NCBI GenBank assembly: GCA_013423325.1 | Contig: BLJB01000487.1 | Coordinates: forward strand, 1-64,000 | Length of the DNA: 64,000 bases | Direction: 5' to 3' | Source: Usnea hakonensis | Lineage: Eukaryota > Ascomycota > Lecanoromycetes > Lecanorales > Parmeliaceae | Shown here: positions 1 to 11,822 of the stretch, piece after piece | How positions within the stretch are numbered: position 1 is the first letter of the stretch | Layout: every line of letters begins with the position of its first letter | Program-made: the position numbers and the translations under genes | Notes under the pieces: generated by a model | Database searches by the model: none | Seen by the model: only the letters and a program-made list of their open reading frames with translations | What the model was told of the DNA's origin: nothing

Positions 1-60
1 AATTCGTAGCCATTCTCAATGAACAAGCAGTCAACCCACTACAGTCCCATTGTTTCGTGA

Positions 61-840
61 CATAAAAATAGTCTAGAAAATTAGAACTAGCTATAAGAGA
101 TTATATATTAAAATTATAATTAAAATTTTCTAGTATTAAAAATATTATAACGAGATTAGCGAATTTAGAAAAAGACTATAACTAGTTCGATTAGACTAGA
201 CGTAGAGTAACTAGCGCTCTCTCTAGCTAAAACTTAAGAGAAAGGCGAAGAAAGAAGAAATTATAATAAAAGATTTAATTTATATAAAATCTCTCTCTAT
301 ACTAATATTCTAATATTTATCGAGATTATCGCTATGATACGAGATTCTACTATACTACGTATACGTATATATCTAATAAAAGGATATCTCGAAGTAAACG
401 CTAGAAGTACTAATTTTTCTAGCTATTAATAGAAGCTAGTATTATAAATATATGGTCCCGCGTTAAAAGTTTTCGCGATACTCTTATTTTAGAGTAAAAT
501 TCGTACTTTTTAAACTTATACTTTAACTATCGAATTTTTTAAATAAATTAGAATATTATTAAAATAAGTATACTATAAATTTAGAATCTAAATACTTTAT
601 ATTATTAATAAATAGTTTCATTTAATAAGTTAATAAAAATTAAAGTTTTTAGATTTTCTTATAGAATTCGTTAAAAATTATTAAAAATTATTAAGATTTA
701 CTATTATAACTATTTCTTCTTTAATGTTCTCTCTTTATTTAATTATATTATTAGAAATATTTAGAAGTAATAATTCTCGACATAATTTAAAAGTTGTAAA
801 AAATTCTCTAACCTAGAAAAAAAGTTACGAGTTTTGCCCT
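61..840. repeat. RIP-degraded AT-rich repeat block
   Basis: This stretch is strongly AT-rich and almost lacks CA and TG dinucleotides (about four between 68 and 795), while TA is abundant and CG still occurs. That pattern is what repeat-induced point mutation leaves after converting CpA to TpA on both strands. Both borders are sharp: normal CA/TG content is found in 1-60 and again from about 840. No open frame survives. I infer an old transposable-element copy; its family cannot be named from what remains. Confidence 0.8.
455..525 (+). repeat. Left arm of degenerate inverted repeat
   Basis: Read in reverse complement, this arm matches 818-890 over roughly 55-60 bases, including the blocks AAAAAGT-ACGA, CTAAAATA and TCGCGAAAACTTTT. 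Most of the mismatches are G-to-A or C-to-T changes in this left copy, as RIP would produce. The two arms enclose about 290 bp and probably mark terminal or subterminal inverted repeats of a DNA transposon or MITE. Confidence 0.6.
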
Positions 841-890
841 AAAATACAACATAGGAATTTCGCGAAAACTTTTGCCGTAGTACTGTACGA
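818..890 (-). repeat. Right arm of degenerate inverted repeat
   Basis: This is the partner of the 455-525 arm. It keeps CA and TG dinucleotides that the left arm has lost, so it is the less mutated copy and the better query for finding the parent element. Confidence 0.6.
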
Positions 891-1476
891 GTCTGCCAAT
901 CAACTCCCCAATGAGCTGTTATCATCCGTTCGAACAAGGTAGTGTCCACACCTCAATTCATTGGCAAGCGGCCCACTCGCCAAGTCGTCTAGCTCAACGT
1001 TTTGTGCATGAGGAGGCGTGAGCGCATGAAGTTCATGCCATTACAACCGTAACGTCAAATACTGATACGTGAGTAAAGTAGGATGCTCACTTACATTACT
1101 ATCTGCGTGTAGCTACATACCGCGTCGATACTGAATGAGCTTCACCGCATCATCTCGTCAAATCAATCAGCATGAATGAATGAACGCAGTCAGATATGAT
1201 GCATCCTTATCTCGGCTTTCAGCCTAGCCGATGTTCATCGGCGTTAACGATGAATTGAAGCCCTATCAATGATTGTCAAAACAGTAAGAGGATAGTCGCT
1301 ACTACATGCTCGATGATTCAGTATACCAACCCTGCGGTATCTCCTCGTTTACAATATGAAGGTGTCGAGCCAGCGTGGGCTTGAACGTGCGGCGCTCGAG
1401 TATCCTACAGCCAGTCAAAATTGTTATACCATCTCCTCCGCAGCAACAAACAATTCTTCATAGTCGCACGTGAAGA
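891..1476. other. Intergenic region upstream of the O-methyltransferase
   Basis: Normal base composition resumes here. I see no credible coding exon. The segment is the promoter and leader of the methyltransferase at 1477; a pyrimidine/CA-rich leader directly precedes its ATG. Confidence 0.5.
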
Positions 1477-2935
1477 ATGGCACCTCAGTCAGAGCTCCTC
1501 CGGTTAGCCGAGGAGATCCACAGCAAGACGTACAAGATCGTAAAGTACCTGCGCGAACATGACCAAGACGAACCCAACTTCAACACCGACTCCCCTGTCC
1601 TCAACCGTCTCATCGAACCAGAGATTTACGCGAACCTGAAGAACGCTGTCAACGAAGCTGCCAATGACCTCCTCTTCCTCGTCAACGGGCCCAAGGCCTT
1701 GATCCGCACCTTTCTTTGCACTCATTACGAGCTGGCGGCATACCAAACTGCTATCGAGTTCAAATTTTTTGAAAATATACCAAGCAGCGGCAGCATTCAC
1801 GTGTCCAAGCTAGCAGAGATGGTGGGCATGGACGTGGACAGAACAGGGCGTTTCCTACGCATGTTGACTACACACCGAGTCTTCAAAGAAGTTGAAGAAG
1901 ACTATTTCGTACATACGGCCGCTTCGATTGCCTTGGCCAAAGATCAAGAAGTAAACAGTGCCGCAGGCATGCAGTGAGCATTTATACACATGCTTTACGT
2001 ACAAGGTGACATTGACGTATCGCTAGGATGGACGAAATGTTCAAAGCTGCATCGGAAACGTCAAATGCCATCCGTAGCCGGCCCCATGGGGCTACGAGCA
2101 ATGACTCGCCTTTCAAACATAGATTTGGTTTGCATACCTTCGATTATTACGCTAAGCATCCTCGGAAAGCTGAGCGCTTTGCTCAGGCGATGGCTGGCGT
2201 ATCACAAAGTGAGTTGCCTTTAGGCGAGATCTAGCAGACCAAGGATTCCTTGCGCTGACTCACAGGCAGTGGATCGTCAATTCTCGGAATTGCGAGATGA
2301 ATTCCCTTGGCAGCGATTCAACGGAGGTAGAGTCGTCGATGTTGGCGGAGGCAGCGGGCATGTGTCGATATATCTGGCAAAGGTAGAATCTCAGTCTTTG
2401 TCTATGCTGCTGCTGTCACGGGTTTTCTCCGCTCTCGTCTGACATGGTATTCTCATAGCAATTTCCCGAGCTCTCCTTCCTCGTCCAAGACAGCTCTGAC
2501 CAAATGATCGCCCAAGGCCAGCCCCTTTTATCTTCCGAGGTCGAGTCCCGGGTCGCCTACATGAAGCATAATTTTTTCGACCCCCAACCCGTCCTCGACG
2601 CCAGCGCCTTCTTCATCCGCCAGTGCGTGCACAACTGGCCCGATCAAGAATGCATCAAGATACTGCGCGGATTCGTGCCTGCATTGGAGAAATGCAAGCG
2701 AGGAACCCCGCTGCTCATCAATGATACCGTATTGCCCAAATTGGGCCAGAAGACGAGATTCGAGGAGAGGGGGTTGCGTCAATTGGACATTGGGATGATG
2801 GTGGTTTTGAATGGGAAGCAGAGAACTGAGAACGAATTTAGGCAATTATTGAAGCAAGCGGATGAGAGGTATAAGGTTGTCAAGGTACACAGTGACGGAT
2901 CTATGGGGTTGATCGAGGTTCACCTGAGGCAGTGA
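1477..2935 (+). CDS. O-methyltransferase (SAM-dependent, Methyltransf_2 type)
   Basis: Likely exons are 1477-1973, 2027-2208, 2270-2382 and 2459-2935, giving 422 aa, the usual size for fungal secondary-metabolite O-methyltransferases. The N-terminal half (about residues 60-165) is the winged-helix dimerisation region (YELAAYQTAIEF, RTGRFLRMLTTHRVF). The SAM-binding glycine motif VVDVGGGSGH spans the second and third introns' downstream exon. The catalytic base is probably the His in CVHNWPDQEC, followed by LLINDTVLP. It should transfer a methyl group from SAM to a hydroxyl of a small aromatic or polyketide-like substrate in the cytosol. The frame is intact. Its neighbours (FAD oxidases, P450, SDR) suggest a tailoring role; the substrate is unknown. 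Confidence 0.88.
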
Positions 2936-3371
2936 TGCTCAAGATCCGAAGTTTTTCGCTTCCTTCGGCACCCCCTTGTCCCAAGTAGGAGAGGGGGATG
3001 ACTTCATAACGTTACATACATGGAAAAATGATATTTTGTAGCGTTTTTCGAATAGTACTTGATCCACGTCAGAGTATAACGGTTATCTGTACATGATGTC
3101 ACCCACCCCTAGATGGATGGTAGAGTAATAATGGACCAATTCGTTTTTGTTTTCATCTTCTCTAGTTGGAATACAAATGTTGTTATTAGGACATCCGAAA
3201 GACTCTGATTTTAAAGTCTTTAGCCAGCTGGGTGACAAGCCCATCAATCGTATCAGTGACGTAGGGTAAACATAACGCTCAAGGGCTGGAATAGGGAAAT
3301 GGACTGTATGGCCACCTTGTGTAGATTGGTTCTCCCGGAGCGAGATTCTCATTACTGCATGGACGCTGAGT
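2936..3371. other. Convergent 3' intergenic region
   Basis: This segment holds the 3' ends of the methyltransferase (+) and of the rhodopsin-like gene (-). Small open frames here have no recognisable content; I see no gene. Confidence 0.5.
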
Positions 3372-4686
3372 CTAGCCCCGGACCACCTTATACGATGTGC
3401 TGGGCTGAGGGCCATACGTGATAGGAGGTCTTAGAGGTGAGCTGGTCATTCCAATTAAGATCCGAATAGATAGACTTACATCTTCAGAATGTGTGTCCAA
3501 GTCTTGAATGTCCTCATGCTCTGTAGGCCACGAGGAACTCTGGTTGTTGGGAATGACGGCGCGCACGCCCGTCAAAGTAGCTCCAGGCATACCGAGTTGA
3601 ATGTAGGATTCATCTGGCAGTTGCTTGGACGACGGCCAAAGATACTTGCGATGAGAGTATCTTGCCTTGTTCTTCTGTCGCTCTTGAGACTTCTTGGCCG
3701 GAACGTATAGGGTTCTAAGAGCTGTCAAAGAAAGCATCAATACGGCGACGCATGCTTCGAGCTGTTGCCAGAAGGGTGCCCAAATTTCGAAATCGCTGGC
3801 GTGGACGCGGGATATCCGGATGATGGCTATGGTGATCATGATGAGACTTAGACAAAGGAAAGATCCTATACCAATCTTTCGACTGAGGCTGATCTTCACC
3901 TTCCATAACAGCCAAGGAGGAATGATAAGGACTGAATATGTTAACACACACACACTGAAACAGGCGAGATTGATTTACTCATAAGATCTGTGATGATGTC
4001 AAACGATATCGTGGTAGCTTCGACTGCCAATGTCCGTTTTTGATAGTATGGGTCCGCACATTTCACTGAGGACATTTCAGTCCACAGGTACATGGGCAGT
4101 GTAATAATAGCAGAGCGACTAACATCCCTGATCACCAAATTTCGGGCAAGATTCAAACGAAGCGCAGATGTTGAAGACAGCGGCGATCAGGTTCATGATC
4201 ATGGCGACCTTCCAGAAGTTCACCAAGGATCTTTGTCGGTCAATCAGAAATCTAAGGAAGTGGAGGTAGCAGAATTTGATAGCAAACACGACTCCCCAAA
4301 TCAGCGCGCCAAAAGGATAGGAATATCTTTGTATTTTCGAGACCAGCTTGTCAATAGAGTCAACGGGGACTTCGTGTCCTAAGCCAAAATTGGCTTTCTT
4401 AGCGGCCTCCGCCATTAACAACTCATATAGTGGCGAGGCTGTTAAATGTAGCATGACGGTGGCTGCCACGAGGCACAAGCAGGCAAATAGAAGGAGACTC
4501 TCATCGAAAATGTGCTGTTGACCTTTGCTAAATCGAATCGCTGTCCGTGCTACGGCCCCAATGATGGCGAGTACACAGAATAAAATCGTAACATCCTGTA
4601 ATCAATTATTAAAGGCAACGAGCTTGTGGTATGTTTACCTTCAGCGCGGACTCGGGGATGATGATTTCGGCTGAGCTTTGACCCAT
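3372..4686 (-). CDS. Rhodopsin-domain integral membrane protein (PTH11/SAT20-like)
   Basis: Proposed exons on the minus strand are 4686-4639, 4595-4136, 4065-3979 and 3931-3372, giving about 384 aa. About seven hydrophobic segments are visible (for example TILFCVLAIIGAVA, LLLFACLCLVAATVML and LIIPPWLLW). The loop KCADPYYQKR followed by FDIITDLM is typical of the fungal rhodopsin-domain family, which is widely expanded in Pezizomycotina and often found in accessory regions. Its biochemical role is unknown; some relatives sense surfaces. A GTAAGT donor at 3479 near the C-terminus (after THSED) may mark a further intron, so the last 35 residues are uncertain. Confidence 0.75.
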
Positions 4687-5428
4687 GGCGGTGGTACTCG
4701 TACGTAGAAGTTTTGGAGAGCAGGTGAACTCGACAAGAAAATTTCTTCACAGCTATCCTTTGTCTGGAAGAATCATAGAGCTCAGAGATAACAACAAGGA
4801 ACACTGGAAATTACGCAGCAGATGTGTGGACGATATGCTTATAAGCTGTACGGAGGTATGCCATTGATTTATATACCAAGCTTCTCGCTGCATGACTGAA
4901 GCAATGCGCCTGATAATGTCAAGTCAATACTTGAGCAAGCCCCAATGTATGCCGCCTCTGGCGATTGGCTGACCTAGAAGGTTTGAGTGCTTTTCAGTGA
5001 TCAGCAGAGTAGGATCCTGCCTCTCAATCAGCTTACCCTGCTGTATCCGTACCTTACGTGTACGGCGGGCTAGTTCGTACTATGTGCTAAAACCGAAAGG
5101 CCGAAATCTATCGGGCATAAGTAATTAGCTGATGATGGTGATAAAATAATAGGTATGTTGTTGTAGGACCGAATTTCACGACTATGGTAATCGACAGATA
5201 CCTGTGCTACGTTCGATTCCTAACAGCGCTGGTACAATGGCGTAGGGGTTTTAATCCGTTTTCTACACCTACCGAGATCTGCCGACTTGATCGGGTCTTC
5301 TTACTCCCATTGGCATCTTCCCTACGAGACGATTTCTACCGTTGGTTTTCCCCAGAAGTAACTCACAACCCAGTCCTTTGCTCATCAAGTACCGATCAAG
5401 TCTCCCTTTCAAGCTTCTGATTCCGAGC
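4687..5428. other. Divergent promoter region
   Basis: This lies between the rhodopsin-like gene (-) and the DUF7704 gene (+). It has no convincing exon. A GTTCGATTCC string at about 5210 resembles a tRNA T-loop, but its stem does not pair. Confidence 0.45.
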
Positions 5429-5899
5429 ATGGACATCGAATTTTCAACACCTTTTCTCTACCGCTTCGTTTTCCTCTACTTGGAACCAGCGGGCGCCTTC
5501 TTCGGTACTGTTGTCAACATTCTCGACCCTCTCCGCTATCTACAGTCCCTATCCCCCACCGCCACTGCCTCGGCCTATACGCCTTTGACTCAGCCGATCT
5601 ATGACCAATTAGCCGCACATCTCCTCTTCTTCTCCTGGTCCCAAGCTGTCGTTCTACGTTCGACCAATAACATAAGAGTGTGGAAAGCGCTATTGTTCGG
5701 CATGTTCCTATGTGATATACTGCATCTATTTGCAAGCTATAGGATTCTGGGGCCGCAAGTCTTTTTCAGTCCGAGTCTATGGCGTTGGGAGGAATGGGTG
5801 AACTTTATTATGTTATATGGGCCTGGCGGACTCAGGCTGGCCTTTTGTGCAGAGATGGGCATCAGGAGAGGGAAGCACAAGTCTATAAGGAGCCTTTAG
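5429..5899 (+). CDS. Small DUF7704-like membrane protein
   Basis: This is a single exon of 156 aa starting at MDIEFSTPFLYRFVFLY. Four hydrophobic segments are visible, with the family-like features LEPAGAFFG near the N-terminus and LWRWEEWVNFIMLYGP in the second half. Such short four-helix proteins (DUF7704) are common next to fungal biosynthetic genes. No function is established and no catalytic residues are evident. An in-frame upstream ATG at 5342 exists, but 5429 matches the family start better. Confidence 0.65.
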   Translation: MDIEFSTPFLYRFVFLYLEPAGAFFGTVVNILDPLRYLQSLSPTATASAYTPLTQPIYDQLAAHLLFFSWSQAVVLRSTNNIRVWKALLFGMFLCDILHLFASYRILGPQVFFSPSLWRWEEWVNFIMLYGPGGLRLAFCAEMGIRRGKHKSIRSL

Positions 5900-6252
5900 A
5901 TGTAGGGTTGGGTTCGATGGCTGCTTCGACCGCAATAGGATTATGGGGCAACAGAATTATGGGCGTGGTCATCCAAGTCAACTTCTGACTCTCTGTCTAT
6001 CTTTCTTGTCATACTCGAGAGCGTGATGAGTAGTGAGGCCTTGGACACAGAATTAACATAGACCGACAGCATGGATACTATCATGCCCTTGCCTGTGATA
6101 CATATAATACGGTCTATGTGGTACAGCTGCTTAATCCATCGCTTTTCATTTACATCAAGTAAATGCCATTCGTTCTTCCCGCGGTGCCGAATCCAAATGA
6201 GTATTCATATCCCAAGCGCTCGGTCAACAACTCGCCCTATTCATGGCACCTT
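5900..6252. other. Convergent 3' intergenic region
   Basis: This is the short 3' region between DUF7704 (+) and the FAD oxidase (-). Nothing further was recognised. Confidence 0.45.
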
Positions 6253-8025
6253 CTATTCCAGCTTGAACCCACCTGGCACCTGCGTTTGGAACATTCCATG
6301 AGGATCATACTTAGCAGATACCGCTTTCATCTTTGCAAATGAGTCCGCCCCATAGCTTCTCAGTACCTTCTGCGTCATGAAGGCATCGTTCAAGAAGATA
6401 TACGGATCCCATAGACCTCTCTGTTTAGTAAGATCAATTACCATCTCATATGTCTCCTGAATTAGTTTATATACGTATGCATCATCGGAGGCAAGGTTCC
6501 AGCCCCATGACATGTTCATCCAAAGCTGTGCGCGCGAAACAAGGGTTTGAGGTCTCCCTCCCGTGGTCAAGGCGGCGTCGACCATGGTCTTGGAAATGGG
6601 CTGTGGGATCAGGACTTGGGTGCCGCCGTTGACTTGCTTCATCTTCTCGCCTTGCTGAGCACAAAGATTGATAACGTCACGATAAGTTTGCGAGTCATCA
6701 AGATAGAAATTGCTAAAGCCGTAGCTGAAGCGGGGGACCACTTGTGAAGGGCCCACAGATATGAGGTCCAGGAAATTCGGGTGAAGCTTGCTGTTATCCG
6801 CAATGGCAGGTATTTTGTAGAAAGCATCGAAAGCCGCAGGGGTCGAGTTGACAGGTGCAAAATATATAAGCGTAACGTAAAGGGTGTCGTTGGTAGGAAC
6901 CAAATCCGCAATGACTGAAGACTTGGTGTCAAGTTGGCCAACACGCTGGTATTCAGCAAAAGCCTCGGCAACTTGATCAATCTGACTACCATTCCATTGG
7001 CGCAGGCCTCCCCAAACAGCGCCCATAGGGTAGGTTCTGGTGGTGATATGGGTGGTAAGGCCAAAGTTGTTCTGTCCCGCTTTCATTGCGAACCAGAGAT
7101 CGCTGTTGTGGGTTGCATTAGCAGTGACCAGGGAGCCGTCGGCGAGAACCAGCTGTCATTAAATTTGATCAGTTGAGGGTGCAACTAGACAGATATAATC
7201 ACTGAACTACCTCGAAGCTGACAACATTGTCACTAGCAAATCCATGCTCATTAGAGAAGTGCGAAAGCCCACCTGGACAAGATATTAGTGCTTGCGAAAT
7301 CATTACTAGTCAGGATGGGTATTTCGCTAAGGTACTCACCGCCGGTGACTAGGGCCATTCCAACGGGCGCGAGCCTTCCGCCTACGACAATTCTTTCATA
7401 CGGAATCAAGGCTTCATAGACATTACCCCAGGTATTGCCCATGCCAAGGCGTACAGTCTCAGTAGCTGCGTCGTACTCGACGGTTGTCATTTTGTGCATT
7501 GCGATCAGAACGCCATCATTGGTGCTGGCGAAGCCAGGAAATGGTGAATGACCCCCACTCCGGATGGCATAGGTCGAACCGGTGATGTTCAGGATACCTA
7601 CAGCGAATTGGACTTCGGTAATTGTGGTTGGCTCGAAGATACAATTCGGAGTCAACCAAGCGGTGGGCGACCTAAAGAGGGCAGATTTCAGTAAGCACAA
7701 AGCATATGAGCGATTTATAGTCGAGCCTCGGTCATGCATAAAGTGAGACGTACCAATGCTGTTCGGCCTCGATAAGGTACCCCGCCCCATCTTGCTGAGT
7801 GACAAGATCGGTGCTACGATAGGCGTTTAAAATGCCGCAAGTGAGAGCCGTACCGTTCGAAACATGGTACACTGACTCCGGGACTGTCACGTTCCCGCCT
7901 TGAGTGGCAAGAAAGCTTTGGATTTTGGTTTTTAAGGTTGCCACGTTCTGTGGAGCTGCATGAGTCCGGGAGATGCATATCGAAAGAGTCGTGACTAGTG
8001 CTACTTTGCATGCAGGGAAATGCAT
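6253..8025 (-). CDS. Secreted FAD-linked oxidoreductase (BBE-like), copy 1
   Basis: Exons on the minus strand are 8025-7754, 7671-7340, 7272-7211 and 7152-6253, giving 521 aa. A signal peptide (about residues 1-23) precedes a PCMH-type FAD-binding domain with IRSGGHSPFPGF, whose His should carry FAD, and VGMALVTGGGLSHFS. The C-terminal BBE motif is KYDPHGMFQTQVPGGFK. Where bicovalent relatives have a second, cysteine anchor before the P-V-G motif, this protein reads RLAPVG, so single covalent attachment is likely. The family oxidises alcohols, sugars or alkaloid-like metabolites with O2. It is divergent from the P450 and is part of the tailoring-enzyme group. Confidence 0.88.
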
Positions 8026-8712
8026 AATGATGAAGGTGCGTCCACGCTAGTAAGTTTCAATGCAAGCGAAAAGGCTCTTATGCCCGAATGTCGTAACGAA
8101 TGGGATTGAATTGACTGAGTGAATCAAAGAACGATCTTGTCACCCGGAGATTTTGCAGGTCTCGCGGTGCTTTTGTATTTTCACTTCTACGGCGTTGATG
8201 TTTGCATTTCTACGAGCACCATCTACTGTGCCACGCCATAAGCTCAGCACGGCTCATTTCGGCCTCTACGCCACGTTACTTCCTCCAGGGGAGCGGTTGT
8301 CAACGGGTAAAATTCAAACCGAGAGTGTCAGAAAGGAAGTAACATCTGGATGAGCGAGGCTTCTTCGGGCCTATACGGGAGGACAAATTGGGTCCGAAAA
8401 CCATCGGGGCTGAGCATGTACTTCACTGATCCTCCACGTCTTGTCTGTGCCTCTGGAATACATGATACAACACGCACATTCCGAAGGGATTGCAACATTA
8501 TGTCAGATCGGATTGATAATGCCGACAATGACTCCCATGTCGATCACAATCAACAGACGCTACACTCAGTCGGTCACCTTGCCGAGTATCTTACAATTTT
8601 TTTGGCGACTGGCACTATGCCTTATTGTTAAAGCAACTCTAATCCATCACCACAACGACATCTTCCTGGGCCTTCAAAGCGTTGCTTGTGACCTCGCTAG
8701 AGTCTAGTCGCC
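8026..8712. other. Shared divergent promoter of FAD oxidase and P450
   Basis: These 687 bp separate two head-to-head genes and probably control both. Small open frames here look like chance. No repeat or RNA gene was seen. Confidence 0.5.
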
Positions 8713-10710
8713 ATGTACGGGCTGAACAACATGTTGTATTACGCCAAGACTCAGAAAATAATCAGTGCGGTCATCCTTTACTGCATATACAACATTGTAC
8801 TTGCTGTATACCGCGTATTTTTTCACCCTTTGGCAAGATATCCCGGGTCCAAGCTTGCAGCCAGCTCTACAGAATGGTACGTGGGAGCGAGATTGGCCGA
8901 GACACTTTTAAAAATGGCACTGAGACTGATGGAACGCGCGGCTAGGTATGAATGGTATTGGAACGTCCATAAGCCTGGGCAGCTTCTGTTCGAAATTGAG
9001 AGACTGCATGAACGACATGGTGGGCGATTGTTGACCCTGACTAGAGCCGATTGCTGATATTTGGCGCTCGTTTTTTGAGCTGAAAAGGCACTGTCGTCAG
9101 AATTGGTGTCAACGAATTGCACGTTAGCTCTCCGCAATTTTTTCAAGAAATCACCAAAGTTGGCTCAAAGTTCATCAAAGAGCCGAACTTTTATCGTGGA
9201 ATCTCTTTTCCAACGTCCTCCATTGGTCTAATAGATCCAGTCGCCCACCGTGTCCGCCGACAAGTGCTAAACCCGCTCTTCACGGCGAAACGAATCCAAG
9301 AGATCGCCCCAAACATCCAAAGCAAGGTCGAGAAGCTCTTTGTCAGACTCAACAAATTGGCACAGGAAGACCTGCCTGTGAACTTGTACGCGGCGTTCAA
9401 GAGTGTGACCATGGACGTTGTTTCAGAAATGGTGTTTGGCTATTCTTTCGATGTGATGGATTCTCCAGATTTTCAACATCCACACCTCGACGCTTTACAC
9501 GAAGCCGTTCAGAAGGCTTGGATCTTTCGGACATTCCCAAAGTTTGGTTGGCTATCACTCAACTTACCGGGATGGATTTCCTCGAGTCTGATGCCGGTAC
9601 CAATAGTTGAGTTTGGGAAGGTCTGTTCGGTGGTCTCTAGGCAATTTACTGCTAGGCTAATAGATGCGCCGTTCATTTCGTAGGTATGTCGAGAGCGCAT
9701 CGATAAGTACCTTTTGGACAGACAACAGGGCCAGACCAACAAGTCCTCCGAGGTCTTGGAGCAGTTGCTGAATCCAAATGCGGCCCGAGACCATAGAGTA
9801 CCAAGTGCTTTCGAACTTAACGAGGAAGCAATGACCATCTTGACAGCTGGAAATGATACAACATCCAATGCCATGATCCTTGGCGCTTATTACATATGTA
9901 GCCACCCTCAGGTACATATCCAACTAGTTGAAGAATTGCAGAAGCGGTTTCCAAACGTTCATGATAGCATCACATACGATGAAACGAAGACTTTGCCCTA
10001 CTTAGTAAGTACTACTCCATGATTCTGTTGACACATAAAACGACCCGTCAGAAGCATATGCTGACGTCAGCAAGACTGCTGTCTTGAAGGAATCGTTGAG
10101 ATGCTCTAATCCCCTTCCCGGCCGTCTGCCCCGAGTTGTTCCCTCGGAAGGCGTTCTTCTCAATGGCAACCATTTGAAAGCAGGTGTAAGGTCCACTTAA
10201 CATGTCGTTGCCCCGATAGTAGACTTACGTCGTCTTTGGTGGGCTTTCAGGTTATCGTTCACACTTCAGCATACATTCTCAACCGGCAAGAATGTGTCTG
10301 GGGTCCAGACAGTAAAGAATTTAAGCCAGAGAGATGGCTTGGACAGGATTCTACGACAATGGAAAAGTTTATGACGTCCTTTTACAAAGGCTCAAGGCAA
10401 TGCATCGGAATGAAGTGAGTGATAGACAGACACCACCAAGGTCACTCTCAAGTAATATCAAACACCTAGCTGACATCATGTGCATCTAGTCTGGCTTGGT
10501 GCGAGTTACATCTTGTGATAGCAACATTGTTCCGCAGGTATGAGATCCAAATTCATGAGACAACGCCAGAGGACATGGCATGGACGGATCATCTGTTGAT
10601 GCTGTAAGCCTTGTCTCCTTATGTCGACTTATATCTATCCTCTAACTGACTATGGCCCGAGCTTCAACGGGAGAGATTTTCACGCCAAGTTGAGGAAGAG
10701 GACGACATGA
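8713..10710 (+). CDS. Cytochrome P450 monooxygenase
   Basis: Seven exons are supported: 8713-9019, 9088-9620, 9684-10004, 10075-10185, 10251-10414, 10490-10603 and 10662-10710, for 532 aa. An N-terminal membrane anchor (about residues 15-35) leads into FFHPLARYPGSKLA. The hallmark motifs are all present: I-helix AGNDTTSNAM, ExxR in KESLR, FKPERW, and the haem loop FYKGSRQCIG with the cysteine ligand. It should act at the ER with NADPH-P450 reductase. All phases agree and the frame is intact, so it looks functional. The general layout resembles trichothecene/isotrichodermin-type fungal P450s. The substrate is unknown; the context points to secondary metabolism. Confidence 0.92.
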
Positions 10711-11822
10711 TGGGAAAATCAGCCTGACGTTCTGTGAAAGCGTTATGGAGGCCATCATATCTAGACCCTAGCCTACGTTAAATGAATCTCATCTGAGCAA
10801 TTCCGAGTAACTTGATTGAACGGTATAATTGAGAGATCTCTACTAGTATTAGTATCCGTAATCAGCACCTTCAGATTCAGTGCCTGAGGATCTCCATTGT
10901 GGTGGACGAGTACCAAAATATTACTGCAATATCCGGGCCGCGTTCTGATGGCAAACTGACCCAAGCTATGGCTGCAACATGATCTAGAAATCCTTTCATT
11001 CCACTATCTAGGTCAATCAAAATGAGAGTCAGACACTACTTAATCTCGATCGACAAGCCTTGAAATCCTTGCAGCATCAACATCAACTGGCTTCTGGGTC
11101 GCGATATCTGACTGAATCGAGATGACTATCAGCTACGTATGGATTTAATCTCATAAAACCGTACAATTTCGGCCCTAAGATAGAGTTACCTACCTTAAAT
11201 AACATACTCTAGAGACCCGGCTGGCAGCCACCTCGGAAACCCGTACATCTGGAGTACACTTGAGAGTGTAGACCCGAAATTGGTCGGTGGCCCCCGTACG
11301 AGTACAAAGTCTTCGCGTACTACTATACTACCTGCTGTGTAACCTCAGCCCGACTCCGGCATGTTTCACAACATACTTGCGGACTTATGCCATGTGAAAT
11401 CTTAGACATCAGATCTGGATGAGATGGCTTCTTGCAAGGTGATGGTCGGTTATGGAGCGACTCGTCCTTCGACTCGCATGGATTGGTGGTAATTGGGATT
11501 TCTATTTTTGATAGGTCCGATACTGATCCCGCCCGTGGTATAGGCCCAGTCCACGACTTCGTCATGCTAGGTTGGTGCGGCGGCGTCAAATCAAGTCAAG
11601 GAGCCCTCAGTGACTACGCCGCCATCGCCACGGCTGAGGTATCTTCATCGTCACTGAATGGGACCAAATGCCGGCCGTGTAAATGAAAAAGGTACATATA
11701 TCTTCTTTTCAGAATGGGTCTGAGTCTTCACCTTTTGGTTCTCATCCACTACCTCAACAATGGAACGAGTGTGAGCCACGGAAAATAGCCTTTTGCTTGC
11801 CAAACACACCATCTACGTCAAA
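10711..11822. other. Intergenic region between P450 and second FAD oxidase
   Basis: This is about 1.1 kb with no supportable exon in either strand. It contains the promoter of the oxidase at 11823. Confidence 0.45.

Noticed and set aside
5200..5240. tRNA T-loop-like GTTCGATTCC
   Set aside because: The flanking bases do not pair as a T stem and no other tRNA arms are present.
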